Origin: Adineta ricciae
Lineage: Eukaryota > Rotifera > Eurotatoria > Adinetida > Adinetidae
Assembly (NCBI GenBank): GCA_905250025.1
Contig: CAJNOJ010000076.1
Coordinates: 186,001-250,000 of the forward strand
Direction: 5' to 3'
DNA: 64,000 bases
In this document: piece by piece, positions 21,862 to 35,304 of the stretch
Layout: the number at the start of each line of letters is the position of its first letter
Numbering within the stretch: position 1 is the stretch's first letter
Program-made: the position numbers and the translations under genes
The notes under the pieces: generated by a model
Database searches by the model: none
The model's input: only the letters and a program-made list of their open reading frames with translations
Told to the model about the DNA's origin: nothing

Positions 21862-24800
21862 ATGCAACAGTCACGTCGATATCCGCCTATTTCAGCATCA
21901 AATGTAGCTGTAAATAACAATACGAATCGGCAGACACGTTCAGTAAATCGAAGGTAAAATTCATTCGATGACCGCTTTCGACTTAAATTTAGCTTATTTT
22001 TTCACTTTAATCTAGCGTTTATCGAAAAATAATTTTGTTCGTTTTTAGTATGTCATCAACATCGAACCAATGCTCTGGTTGTTCTCAACCGATTTCTAAT
22101 TCACTTGTTTCGAATGTCCTCGATCGTGTATGGCATCCTGATTGTGTTCGATGTGTTGTATGCCGATGTTTACTCAATGAACAATGTTATTCACGCGAAG
22201 GCAAACTCTACTGTAAAGACGATTTTATCAAGTATGTAGAACGAGTCAGTTAACATTCTCCAAATGACATAGCGAGTATTGTTCTTTAGGAAATACATTC
22301 ATCGTTGCTTTTCTTGTCAAAATTTAATTCAATCTCATGATTTCATTCGTCGTGTACGTCTTGGTCGAATTTATCATGCGGATTGTTTTGTTTGTGGGAA
22401 ATGCAAACGAGTTTTACATGATGAGGATATCAGCGCAATATGGCCGTCGGATGGTTCAACTTTGAACGATACTGATTATCTATGTCAAATATGTGTAAAT
22501 CCAATGAATAAATTAGTCAAACCATCGATGGGAACCAGTTCATCATTGACTGTTGATGAAGGTGAGTAATTCATAGATCATGTGTTTGATAGGTTTTCTC
22601 TTTTGTTTTGTGCTAGATGAAACAACGGACAGTGAATTTTCGAATGCAATAAATGGAAAAGCATTACCAGTCGGTAAACAAGTATCAACGGTAAGCACAA
22701 CAAACGCATCGTCGATCATTTCAACGCAATCGTCTACACTTCCTTCTCTTGATCAACAAACATCTCGTCAATCGATTGCATCAACCGCAGAAAGTCAAAT
22801 CAACCAAGAACAAGCTGACGAGTTTTCAACACGTATGTGTCACTTCTATGGATGGTTGTAACACTTGTTCTATTTAAAAAATTCATTTATTTTTTAGCTC
22901 CTCCAGAGATACCGGACGAATTAGAAATAAATTCATCACCCACGAAGGCTACCGGTCGACAAACGAAAACTCGTCAAAATAGTAGTACTGCTACGAATAA
23001 TAAACGATCGCCGGCTAAATCGAAAGCGGCCGCTCGTCAAAAGCAAACAACTACGCGTGAAAGAAAAGGTCGACCGCCAGCAACGAGATCGAAATCATCT
23101 GCGGCAGTAGCCACAACCGCGCCGCCTGTACAGAGACGGTCAAGTAATCGTCGTAATACGAAAACTTCACGTTATCGAAAACGAACGTTCTCCAGTGGAA
23201 GTGATGAAGATGAATCGGAGGACGAAGATGAAGAGGAAGATGAAGAAGACGAAGAGGAAGGAGACGATGACGATGACGACGAAGGAGACGCGGATTTTAA
23301 TGGAGAGGTAATTTTCCTTTCGGTAGATTGAATGTTATCGTTGTTCTGATCTTTGAATAGGAGAATGAACGAGAAGGCAATCGATCGCAGACTACTAAAA
23401 CAAAAGCATCTAAGACTAATAATGAAAATAAGCCAGAATCTGAACAAACGAATGCGAAGGTCTCACCGACAACTCAAGCATCAACTGCAAGTGAACCTGC
23501 TATTTCTGAACCGATGTCATTGCTGAGTGGACGTTCAGCAAATCCGATATCTGTCTCATCTATTATTCAACCAGATATTCCTCCAAGTTTTTTACCACCA
23601 AACTTCAATCCAGCTTTTCCAACGCCTCAACAATTTCTACCACCGAATCATTCGTTTCCGCCTGGTTTTCCTTTACAACCAAGGATGCCTATACCGCCAC
23701 CAATGAATATTTCTCAATCACAACCGGCATCTATTTCTGACACTCAGCGTTCATCTCATCCGACAAATGCTCCTGAAACAGATTCAGCTAGTCAAACATC
23801 TAGTCCTTCGAAAATGGACGTGCCAATGAACGCAGAATCGGGAACGCCAGTACATCCGGCAGCTACTCCTCCAAAGATATCCGCACTTTCTTCACTATTG
23901 GAATTCAGTTCGTTGCCGCCATCGAATATTGGCGATATACGTCCAACAGGGGCTTCCACCAATCCTTATCCTTTTCCGTTTGTTACACCGGGCCCAGGTG
24001 TACCATTTTCACCTCAAGCAGCTGCCGGCATGACCACCTACTATCGGCCACCGCATCCGCCAGCTTCTGGTCAACCACCGACGAAAATACCGCTTGATGT
24101 TACATCACAAACATCTACAACAACAATACCACCGTCTCAAACAACCTCAAAACCACCACCGAAAAAAAAATCTCCAGCGAAAAGAAAGTCAACTGATGTT
24201 GTTTCTCAGAATATACTTGATGAACAGGAATCTCCCCCAAAGAAAGCTCGTAAGGTGACCCCACGTGGTAAAGGCAAAAATAAAAGAAATGAAACCGATG
24301 GTGAGAACGACACAGCTGAAGATAAGACACCGTCGTCACCAGCACCAGTAACAACAGCGTCTCAGCCAAGTAAGAAGAAGAGGAAATTGAAAAAGGACGA
24401 TGCTAAAGATAATACAATCACGAATGATAACGATGCAATGCAATTGAACAAAGTAACTACAGCTTCCGCGTCGCATAATCTTCTTACACAGATGGGTCTG
24501 GTAAATAATTCATTCGTTCCACCTACAGTACCATCTCCTTTACAACCATCTTCCTCAACGAATGGCACAGCTCCGACGCCAAATGCTCAACAACAAGCTC
24601 AAATTGCGGCGATGTATAACATGACGCCGCATTTCGGTGCTTATAATACATTTCCGAATGCCTTCAATCCAGCTTTTCCTGGAACTCCTTATCCAGGTGG
24701 TTATCCACCTCCGTATGGATTTCATCCTGCTTTTGGTACATCAGCTCCTGGTCAACCGTTTCCGTTTATGCCACCAACATCTACACCGTCTTCTGGGCCT

Positions 24801-25751
24801 ATAACTAAGTACGTCTTTCTGTCTAAATTTACATTTTACGAGCTTTGGCTGTTTATTTTCAGTTCTGCATCAGATGATAAGGCAGCACCAATTGTTGTAC
24901 CTGAAACGAAACCATCGAAGTCAAAGGTTAAAAATAAGATTCCTGGAGAGAAGAAAAAGCCTGTTACTCCGAGAGCAAGCAAGAAAAAATCTACAGAAAC
25001 AGTAACGGCCCCTACTACAACTTCAGCTATCCCAACCGTAAAGGGTGAAACATCATCCGCTCCATCGACTGACCCAACAGTATCTGCAACAACAGTATTA
25101 GATGCAACATCTGCACCTTCAACAGTAGCCTCTAAACGACGAATCAGTGGCACAGAAAGCGAAGATTTTGACGAACAAACTGACGAACAGCAACAACAAT
25201 CTCAAACTGCTAATGGTAAATCAGGTAATGAATCAGATGCGTCAACAGGTGCTGCTGATCGTTCATCGGCGAATGCGCCATCGTCAATGTCGACATCGGA
25301 GAAAAAAAGTGGACGTACGACAATCAAACCACAACAATTAGAAGTCAGTTTTCTTGTTTTTACCATCGCTTGTAAACTATTCATTTTATTTAGATATTGA
25401 ATAAAGCATTCGAATCATGCGCTAAACCGAATAAATCTCAACGTGAACAGATCGCCGCCGATACTGGCCTCAACATACGAGTTATTCAAGTAAGCATAAG
25501 TCATTTGTCATCCTTCCTGTAAAACTCCATTTTTTTCTATTGCACAGGTTTGGTTTCAAAACAAACGATCGAAAGAACGTAAAGGAAAAGTCTCCAAAGA
25601 GAAAGACACACAATTAGACGACGATGAAGCAGGTGATGATTCTCCAGCAGCATCACCGCCAACTGCTCCAGCGCCTACATCTGCAGCTGAATCTGATCCT
25701 TCTGAACCAGCGACACTTCTCACTAGTTCTGAACCAGAAAGTCAAATCTAA
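21862..25751 (+). CDS. LIM-homeodomain transcription factor, Lhx1/5 (Lim1) type, with a very long linker
   Basis: Exons 21862..21953, 22049..22231, 22290..22561, 22617..22832, 22898..23307, 23361..24808, 24863..25343, 25394..25489, 25548..25751. All are in phase, giving 1,133 aa. LIM1 (about residues 39-89) has C-x2-C, HPDCVRC and the closing CKDDF. LIM2 (98-160) has CFSC, HADCFVC and CQIC. The homeodomain lies near 1020-1080: GRTTIKPQQLEILNKAFE, then LNIRVIQVWFQNKRSKERK, closest in memory to Lhx1/5. Between them lie about 860 disordered residues: an AT-hook-like KGRPPATRSK near 312, an acidic run near 357-388, and long Pro/Ser/Thr/Gln-rich stretches with PPKKKSPAKRK-type basic patches. Known Lhx1/5 proteins are about 400 aa. 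The exon structure is clean, so fusion of neighbouring genes seems unlikely. An acceptor-like AG is 7 nt before the ATG. Confidence 0.9.
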
Positions 25752-26314
25752 ATTCTTCTCTATATACAAATATTTTGTATTTTTCTCAAACGAATCCAAA
25801 TCAAAAGAATTCTCTTTGATCATGTGTGCGTGTGCAATGCGTTGTTTTTCTACGCCTGATATAGAATATCGATCTAGCATCTCTTTTCTTCTCATTTTAA
25901 TCAAAATGTAATTTATTTGAGTGTTGTTCGTATGTGTACTAGACTGATACTTGTATCTATACCATCACATATAGCAAACGAGATGATTTTCTGTTTTAGT
26001 GTAGAAGAAAGAAATCGGAATACAATCATAATTTCAAAGCAAACCTACTTCGAATTATTTAGTCATATGAATCTGATATTCCTATTCATTGAAGCTTTTC
26101 TCTTCACTTTGAAATGTATATTATTTTTTTGTCGTTGATGTTTTTATCTCTATATCCTTTTAACTGGTCTTGTATAATCCAACACTGTCGTTTTGTATAG
26201 AAACAATATATACATATATGAATGTAATGTGTATGTGTGCATGTTTTTTTTGTCTGTTTTATTATTATATAACAAATCTAATCAAGTCTTTTATCGATTT
26301 GATTTTATCTCCTC
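25752..26314. other. Intergenic, convergent 3' ends of LIM-homeobox and glutamate receptor genes
   Basis: AT-rich 3' UTR DNA with GTGTGTGC and TATA-rich runs. No gene is recognised. Confidence 0.6.
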
Positions 26315-29300
26315 TCAATGTTTTATGTGTTCAGCTTCTTGATGATGTTCATCAAGTAATGGAACATCTCTGATAAATATACTTGCTCGTCGTTTCGAAG
26401 CACTGACATTAAATATAGCAAAACGAAAGTAACGTTGCATTTCTTCGCGAATAGAAATCTAAACAAACAAGAAGATACAGTAAGATTTGTTCTACTTCAG
26501 GTTAAATAAGATTTCAACATAGATAAGACATCTTACTTGTCTTCCTTTGCGATTACGTATTTTAATACTAAATTCTATGGCAGCAACAGCCATTGATACG
26601 AGCAAACCAACTGCAAGCATCACAAATATACCACCAATGTTAGCGAAACCTAATTCAGCTGCTGTGTCTTTTCGTTTGTCTTCTTGATCACATTTTAAAT
26701 TAGCAGCTTCTTTCCACCATTTGTTGTAATATTTTTGTATGACGCCTTCGTCCTGTAATTTTAAAATTGTATCACTCAATATATCACGATAAGGAGAATC
26801 TATTCAGAGAAAAACTTCCAAGAAGAACTGACTCGACCATTAGATTCCTACTCTGTGGTACGCCGAAGCCATATCCTTTCGAATCAAGTAAACCGCCAAT
26901 CGATGTTAAATCACAATTTCTCATAATGTTATATTCACTCGTCGTTGATCTACATAATACAAGGTTTTCATCGGACGAAGAGTAGATAGTAATTTGAAAA
27001 CTTACTCCATGAGAAAAGCATAGTTACCAGCTAAGACTCTATTGATACCTTCTGTACTCGATGCAACAGTAGCTGTCGCGTGGTTAACTAGTATATAATT
27101 CCACATTCGTTCATATGTCGGTATTTTGGATTCCTATTGACGAAAGAATTGTAAATATCTTCGAGATGTATCATATTTCAGTAAAAATGGTATGCGTATT
27201 CGAAATCTGCTTATCTAACGGTCGATTTTTGGAATGTAAATTACGCTAAGGTTATGAATTGTAATCTGACGACACTCTAATTCGAAGATAATAATGCTCA
27301 TACGTACCCGGAAGAAGTTTTCAGTTGAACCACCACGTTGCACTCCATAAATGATTTTCGTTTGTGATGCCAGATCTTCAGCGTTCTCAATTGGTGTCTG
27401 CATACGTTGCACAGTCAAAAAAGCAGCTAAAATATCCTTGAATGCATTTCTCTATCAATTTCGTTTGTGTTTACCTAAATTAGCTGTATAGGATGAAACC
27501 AAAATCAATGTAAAAAAAGCCCATAAACAACTGATCATCCGTGTCGAAGGCGCCGTAGGGTTCAAATCAGTACCTTGATATTACAGAAAACATCAGTTGA
27601 AGTCTCAGTTTCGAAGGAAAAGAGGCCAACCTTGCTGCATGATATTCCCAATGAGAAACCAGAGTGAATTGAAAAAAGTGAACTGATTCTCTAATTCTTC
27701 ATGAGTCCGTTTACATGGATGTGGATTACGCCATTCGTATGGAGATAATCTCGCCACGAGATACAGCGCAAAACTGACAGCTGAAAAAAGGTCGATCGAA
27801 TGCAAGAGAAGTGGTATAGTCGTGTACGAACCAAAATAAGCAGCGATCATGTAGAGCCAAACTGCCAAACTTAAGGGTTGGAAAAATCCAAATAGTTTCG
27901 GCTTTTCGCGTTTTGCTTTTTTGAAAAGAATATTGATTCCCAGAGTTAAAAATGGTTTGGTGAAATCAATCGCCTGAAAAAGCATCAATGAATATGAACA
28001 GAAAAACAGACAAGGAATAGGATTACCTGCTCACGTTGATAAGTTATTGTTAATCCGGCTAAACCTAAATCAGCTCTCTAAATTTTTATGAAATGATCGA
28101 CAAATCCGAAGAGAAAATACATACACGATTGACTAGTTCTCCGATAATACCATTCCATTCTCCTTGTTCGTTCTTCTTTCCGAATGTTTTGTCTTTGACT
28201 ATTTCAATTTCAAATGAAAAATTAAGTCTCGTAGATAAATCAAGTAAAATATCGATACAAAAACCAACAAATTTCTGCGTGGAATTCGTATCATTCGGAG
28301 CTAAATATTAACCAAATGGTCTAGAAAACAATTTTTATATACTCCTTACCTAACATGACGTAAGGCGGTTCCTTTTCAAAACAAATATCAAATGCTGGTT
28401 CAAAAGAAATATTCTCTCTTAACAACTTACAATAACTGTAGTGACTTTCAATGTTTGATTCTGTATCTCTTGTTTTCTCGTTTCGTAATCTTTTGTAAAA
28501 TTTCGTCGAATTTCCAATCGATCTGGTGTATTGGCCGACCATTTCCCATTCTTAATTGAAAATACCATTCACAGAGAAAAATCATGCGCTGCGACGTACT
28601 TTCGATACACCATTGGCGGCCAGGTCAACAACTTCAAAGGACACATCAGTTCGCAGGCCATTCTCATCAAATTTGATCGCTCCTGTTATTCCATTTGCTT
28701 CAAACTGAGACACAATGTATCCTATCAGTTGACCTATCCAAAATGCCCTCCTACTTTTTTCAGAAACAGTGAAAATGCTGCGCCATGCCTCCATGGTTTT
28801 TGTGCATCACATATTAACGGTGTAATATTGAATGGGTGTTGCTCGACAAAGCTGCCGAGCGCACGAGCAAAGAAGTAAACCGAATCATAGATGAGCGCTG
28901 CAGATGCCTGTAATGAAAAGAATTTCTAATAAGAAAAAAACTGATTGTTTTGTTGGAATTTTCACTCTTAGTGAACGTTCATTTGCAAGTAATGGAGCAT
29001 TAATATTGAAATGATTGTCGTTAGGATCAAAGAACTCATCAACAGCAGGATCTTCTCGACCGAAAAATTGTAAACCGGTAATGTTCACTAACGTATATAG
29101 AATTTTACTCCATTTGACCGCCGAAATATCCTATGTACATATAGACATTGACTCAAAAAGTTAATAATTTCATTCAATTTTACTAATGAAGTTAGAACAA
29201 AATCATAGTAAGGTCCGACCAAACCCACAATCTTTGCCTAAAATTTTCAATCAGTTTTCATATAAAATCTTCAATAATCATCGTACATGTTTGAAAAAAT

Positions 29301-30245
29301 CATCCAGATTATCCGTTGATACGTCAATTAAAAATTTCGATATTCCTGTTTCTTGTAACTGTTTTAAAAGTGGTACCCAATTGTCAACTCCTGGTCGACC
29401 TCGTAACTGTCTAACTGTGACTTTCATTTGATTACTATCCGACGACAATTTAAGTAAATCTTGCAAATAAAGTAAATCTAAAAGAAGATTCACATGAAGA
29501 TGTTCGTTGTCACGATTTCTCATACTTTCAGCATGTTCTGTGATGATCGCTAATTCCTCCCATTCTTGGAATTTTATTAGATCACTATATGCTTGACTTG
29601 TGGCAGTATAATGCGGATAGACATTCATGGTGTAATATTCAACTTTTGTTTGAGAATCAGGTGAAGATAAAAATAATGGGATGTGCAATTGACGGGTCAA
29701 TGAACTGATAAATTCAATAGCAGGACTTAATCGACCGGTGAATATTGCAGCAATACCTTTCTGCAATTGTGCGCAGACTAAAGAGAGAATAAGCTTGTCT
29801 ATGACGAAGAGGAGAACATTTCACCTTGTTACCCATTTTATACGCAGAGAAACTATCATGGACATCGACCATATCGATATTCACAACAACAAGTCTTGAA
29901 TGTGCAAAGATTTGTGATTGAGTGTTAATCTTCGCTACGGCATACTCAAATGCCTGACGAGATAATGTATCTCCCAAGCCAAATATGGCTCCTAGAAACA
30001 AATTTTTCAGTACATGTTTGTTCTCATTGAAGCAAAGACATGAAAATTCTCTTGTAAATGTATTAAGATTAGTTGCATCGATTTAATCTCGGTTAGTATA
30101 TAAACAATCTGATCTCTAATCAAACAAAAATGTCAAACGCATCCCGGAAAAACTTACCGATGCGGATTTCAGTGGGCAATTCGAAACCATAGCTTGTCCA
30201 AGCAAGATGAAACAAGACAATAATGAAAGAAAATACTCTCATCAT
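26315..30245 (-). CDS. Ionotropic glutamate receptor, kainate (GRIK)-like
   Basis: Ligand-gated cation channel of excitatory synapses. Twenty exons (complement): 30158..30245, 29833..29991, 29287..29777, 29184..29237, 29109..29130, 28966..29087, 28755..28907, 28600..28704, 28431..28550, 28350..28371, 28125..28300, 28027..28077, 27832..27973, 27631..27780, 27475..27573, 27308..27426, 27006..27133, 26852..26949, 26537..26799, 26315..26458. They give 901 aa, the family length. A signal peptide ([20 protein letters not shown]) supports the start at 30245. The amino-terminal domain runs to about 425. S1 has EPPYVML and LTITYQRE, whose Arg binds the glutamate alpha-carboxyl. M1 is at about 550-580, and the pore loop NIMQQG has Gln at the Q/R site. 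M3 carries the hallmark SYTANLAAFLTV. S2 keeps the binding residues (GGST; LMESTTSEY), so it should bind glutamate. M4 is near 812-838. A (TC)n tract lies just upstream. Confidence 0.95.
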
Positions 30246-30388
30246 TGTACCATTTGCTGAAGTATCTTCTGAACCTTCTGAAACATTTTGTTTAAAGATG
30301 ATACTTATTCTCTTCTCTAATGTCACTAGTGATGAAAAGAAAGAAAATTTATCTCTGCTCTGTCAGCACAAACAGTTCTTTCTCTTTC

Positions 30389-30395
<7 letters not shown>

Positions 30396-30427
<32 letters not shown>
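30396..30427. repeat. (TC)n microsatellite
   Basis: About 16 TC units, 150 bp upstream of the glutamate receptor start codon. Confidence 0.95.
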
Positions 30428-30431
<4 letters not shown>

Positions 30432-32603
30432 GTCGATGTCTCATCGTTACAGAACTATGAAATATGTCTCTATCACTTAACATCATTAGAAAAAGGAAAC
30501 CTTCTTCTTTGCCTCAATATCACTTCAATGTGTTTACACTTCTCTGCACTGCAGATATATTTATACAAATATATCGACAAGATTTCAGTAGAAAAAAAAC
30601 GAGAAGATTTATTGATCTGACTTGTTACACATGTCAATGTATTTTTGTTTTCACAAACTATCGATTATGAAACCAAATATAATTCGGTTCTTTCTTAGAT
30701 AAATACTAATTATCTAACTGTTATTTGTCATAGGCATTCAATCTAAACCAATCGAGCATGATCTTTATTGATTGACATCGTCTATTCGCAAGTCGATTTT
30801 GCAATTTCAATTTCATCGATTTCCCTCGATTGATTCTTCGCTGTGGGTAGTCTCTCGAGTACTTTCCTTTGAATGATCGATATACATAGCTTTTCTTTTC
30901 TTTTCTTTTCTCCTCCTGATCCTCTCTCTCTCTCACTCCCTATTCAGTTAGACGAATTAGTTAGATTCAAGGCTAGGAAATGATTATGATCGATCTTTTT
31001 CATTACTTCTTGTTGAATAAAAGTATGTTCATCGAATGTAAATGACAAGTGCATGTAAATGTCATGCACTATTTTGTCAGCTGAAAATGATTGATAAACA
31101 ATCTTTATTTTACATGGAATATGTCAACAGACATGGAGATACAAGTCTGTTTTTTGATCATCTCAAGATTAATTACAAGACAATACGACCAATAATATTT
31201 GTTTTGTGTCGCCATGCTTACAATTGCAATCTTCGATCGATATGAATTGCTTTTTGACTAAAATAGAATATGACCGTAGTTTGATGTTTGATTTTGACTC
31301 TCTGACGCCCGGATATTGTCTGAAATGTCAATAAAAACCTTTTGTCGAGGAATCTTTACGGTTACAATGAGATGATGTTATCGTAAGTGACATTGATTTT
31401 TCAGCAGATGATTATTCAATAGTGGTATTGCTTAACGATGTGAAAGAGGAAAACAGATTTGCAAGTGATAAATCTTGGGTAATTATCATTCGATAATCAT
31501 TGATATAATTATTCAAGTGCTCGAGAGACTTGGAGAAAGAATATATTAAAGAAAGATTCGTTCAAGTTCGAAGTAAAAAGTACTCAAATAGTTTTCCCAA
31601 ATAGCAAAATGATAGATGAGACGACAACAGAGAAGATTTATACGATTACTATTTCGATCGATTATCGATATGGAAAGTACTGATATATTTCATGTCATTC
31701 GTTGTAATTATGTGTTTCTATCAGGAAAAGGAGTTGAGTGTATTGAAGACATCTTCGATCGATAAGTATTCAAACCTATTTGTCTACACTGAAGATTGAA
31801 ATGTGAAAATACTATGCAAATTTCTATTATATATGCTAATGTATATAGATTATGAGCATCGAAGAATTTGTATTGGACACTTGCTCTGATTTGGGTAGAC
31901 AAAATGCAATTTTGACAATTATTCTGAATATGTTTTCTGTATCAAGGTCTGCACTAATTGTTGACAGCGTATTTAACCAACAGTGTAACTTATTATTTCT
32001 CGGGTGCTGTTCGAACAGCTGTTAGCGGAAGGAACCAGCAGCGCATCTGTATGTTTACCAGCAATATGTCTGATGGAAAAGTCAGAGTATACAAAGAATT
32101 TCATAGAGTGCATAATACGAAATATCTATAAGGTCAAGCTATCAGCGAAAAAGGTAGCTCTATCGTATTCGTTTTCTTGATGCTGATATCGACATAATAC
32201 ATAAATATCGTCTTATCTTGATCGTTGAATTAGTCAAACATCGGCTCGATTCTTTCCTTTCTCTTTCATTCTTTCAATCTTGATATCATATCAGTTCTAT
32301 TGTCTTAAGATTTTCATAATGATTGACTTTGGACTATAGTGGCCATTCTCAAGCCAACCAGAAGCTATAACAGCCGATTGTTTGTTAACTAGCTCCTAAA
32401 TATTTACATTTGAACGTCTTTTAATATCCGAACGGGTCGACTTTAATCACTGTTTATGACACCAGGCAATAAAGCAACAAAGTGAAACTCGATTGGATGA
32501 CAAGAACGAATGAGAGTGTGTGTGTCGATCGATGATTGAAACGTGAAGATAGATAACAATTCAAACTTCAGCGTAATCTAAGATTTTTCATAATCATCTT
32601 ACA
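30428..32603. other. 2.2-kb gene-free region between glutamate receptor (-) and SLC33A1 (+)
   Basis: Divergent upstream region of both genes. AT-rich, with short pyrimidine runs (TTTTC units near 30890-30912, TCTCTC near 30923-30936) and a palindrome GCTGTTCGAACAGC near 32008. Open frames are short and unsupported. No RNA gene is recognised. Confidence 0.5.
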
Positions 32604-34571
32604 ATGGAATTTCAATCTCGGTTCGAAACGAATAAAACCTCAACCGAAGAGATTCAAAATCAAAATCAATCATTTCCCGGAGAGAACTCAACAAATGACA
32701 CTGTTCTTCTTTCATCTGAAAATCAAACCGTAGATAACCATTCATTGCCATCCGTAGTTACGTCATCAATATTAAAACAACACAACTGGAGAATAGATAA
32801 ATTTAATATTGCTCTTCTACTTTTCCTTTATCTTTTACAAGGTATTCCACTTGGTTTGGCCACATCCTTACCTTTAATTATTCAAGCCCATGGTGCGACT
32901 TGGTCCCAGCAAGCGACATTCTCTTTCGCATTCTGGCCATTTAGTATAAAACTTCTCTGGGCACCAATTGTCGACGCATTATATTTCAAAAGCATCGGCC
33001 GACGAAAATCATGGTTAATTCCCACTCAGTATCTCATTGGTATCATCATGATTATTCTCTCGTACTATATAGATCGTATCCTACTTTCGTTAAGTACAGC
33101 ATCAAATACCACAATACGTATGTTTGTATTTTGCATAAATGATATCTCACATCGTGTGGATTCTTTAGCGATTTATTTCCTAACTGCAATCTTCTTTGGT
33201 CTATCATTTCTTGCTGCTACACAAGACATTTGTGTTGATGGCTGGGCACTTTCAATGCTTGAAAGGTACTTGAGTTTGTGGTTTTGACGAAGAATAACTC
33301 GTTTGTTTTCTAATAGGAAAAACATCGGCTGGGCAAGTACATGCAATTCTGTTGGACAAAATGCTGGAATATTTATCGGTAGAGCTATTTTTCTTACATT
33401 GCAATCGAAAGATTTCACTAACAAATACATTCGGAAACCGTTGAATTTGCCACTTCAATCGAATGGTTTAGTAACAATAACTGGTATGATAATAGAAGTT
33501 TTGTGTAACAAACACATTGAAAGTCGATTTTGCAGATTTTCTACTCTTCTGGGGAATAGTTTTCATTATATCAACAACATTAATTGGATTTTTCAAACGT
33601 GAAATCGATCAAAGTCGTGCATCTGATGAACCACATTTCGGTCTTTTCGAAACATATAAAATTCTGCTAAAAGTTCTCTGTTTACCATCTGTTCGAACTT
33701 TGGCATTTATTCTCCTAACAATCAAAGTAGAATTAAAACTTCTGTGCATTTCCGCGATTCTTCATTCTCTATATTTAGATAGGTTTTGCAGCTACAGATG
33801 CTATGACCGATCTAGAATTAATTGAGCGCGGTGTAGCTAAAGAAACACTCGCGCTATTATCCATACCATTAACACCTTTACAAATTGCGTTGCCATTTCT
33901 CATAGCAAAATGCACTACTGGTCCCAAACCATTGAAAATTTTTGTTGTCTCTTATCCACCTCGGTACAGATTTTGGATTCCTAAAACAATCAATAATGAT
34001 TCTTTTCTCTAGAATTGTTGTAGGTATATTGTTAGCTGCCGTTGTTTATTTCACACCAGCGTTTCAACATCCTAATAAAACATTTCCGTGGTATTACTAT
34101 GCATTAACTCTTGTAATTATCTGTGTGAATCAAATAGTGGCATTCAATATGTTTGTTTCACTGATCGCGTTTTTTGCTCGAATCAGTGACCCGAAAATCG
34201 GGGGAACATACATGACATTGTTGAATACACTCACGAATTTAGGTGGCAGTTGGGTTTCAACTGTTACTTTATACGCAGCGGATCATTTACAATGGAAAAC
34301 ATGTTCGATGGGAAATCATCGATGTGGAACAAAGTCTGCAGAAGAGAAATGTTCGTCGCTAAACGGTGTTTGTCGACCCTACATTGATTCGTATTATACT
34401 GAAGTGATAATATGTACTGTCGTAGGTATTCTTTGGTTTGTATGGAAATATCGGACAATCATGCGGTTGCAAAGCTTACCAGAAACTGCTTGGCAAGTAG
34501 GAGGTCATCGTGGCAAAAACGAAGCATTAGAATCGACCGAGAGTCCAACAGAAATCATCACTGCACTGTAA
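32604..34571 (+). CDS. SLC33A1: Acetyl-coenzyme A transporter (SLC33A1 / AT-1)
   Basis: Imports acetyl-CoA into the ER lumen for acetylation of gangliosides and proteins. Exons 32604..33265, 33317..33483, 33536..33726, 33779..33963, 34013..34571 are in phase, giving 587 aa (the human protein is about 550). After a polar Asn/Ser/Thr-rich N-terminus, the first membrane helices carry the family block LLLFLYLLQGIPLGLA, then WSFAFWPFSIKLLWAPIVD and FGRRKSW-like IGRRKSWLIP. Later blocks are WASTCNSVGQNAG, KIGFAATDAMTDLELIERG, IGGTYMTLLNTLTNLGGSW and the Cys-rich loop near CRPYIDSYYTE. The first exon is long for this genome. No start alternative is better than the ATG at 32604. Confidence 0.94.
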
Positions 34572-35304
34572 TACTGTAAAGTAAAAACAAACTGCTCTAG
34601 TAGAAAATCTCATAAACGTAATGACTGGAAAAGTTCTTATGTTTATTCCATAATGGCTTTGAAAAACGTGTCCAAATTATTGTAATTCCTACATGTTTTC
34701 CATGTGATTCTGACCTGTCCAACGGTCTGGCTTTTCTTTTGTTTTTGTTTTCTGTTACAATTGTTTCTTGTATTCTAGTATAGTATAGTATACTTCCATT
34801 CATAAAATGGCGACATATTCTAATTATGATAACTGACTTTTTTCGTTTTATTTGCACAGAAACTGGTCTCGGTCTCCGTTATTGAGTAAGGAAAATAGGA
34901 ACGAATGGATAGATGTCACTGACAGAACCCGACCAATTGTTGATTGGTAATCACGAAAAGAAAAATAGTTCTCCGTCAAGAGACTCTTCTATTTTATTTT
35001 CTGTAGTTTGAAAAAATCCCTCTACTTGTACCTAACTTCCTATTCAAAGCACTGCATTTGTCTTTCTGTTTTTAGTGTTTTTTGTCTTCGAGCACTTCAA
35101 ACTAACCATATTCCGTACATTCTGCTCTACAAAAAAAAAGATGATGCAATGCTTCATATGAATATGAGCAATACATTGAAGTAATTTTGCGTGAGCTATT
35201 GCGTAGCTTTTTACCAAAATATCTAATATAGTCTGAAAATGATTTGCATGTCACGTCGCCAATGTCTTTCGTAATTACTAATCTGACACAGTATATATAA
35301 GGAA
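34572..35304. other. Intergenic between SLC33A1 and threonyl-tRNA synthetase
   Basis: AT-rich. It has a TATAG tandem run (34779-34792) and TATATATAA at 35291-35299, only 6 nt before the first ATG of the next gene. Confidence 0.5.

Noticed and set aside
23172-23447. Ser-rich reverse frame
   Set aside because: Antisense of the acidic run in the LIM-homeobox gene.
31042-31245. 67-aa frame in the 30.4-32.6 kb region
   Set aside because: No family signal, no neighbouring exons.
31620-31640. ACAGAGAAGAT, as in the U6 core
   Set aside because: The following bases do not continue the U6 sequence; chance match.
32005-32030. TTCGAA palindrome looking like a tRNA T-loop
   Set aside because: No A-box, acceptor stem or anticodon arm around it.
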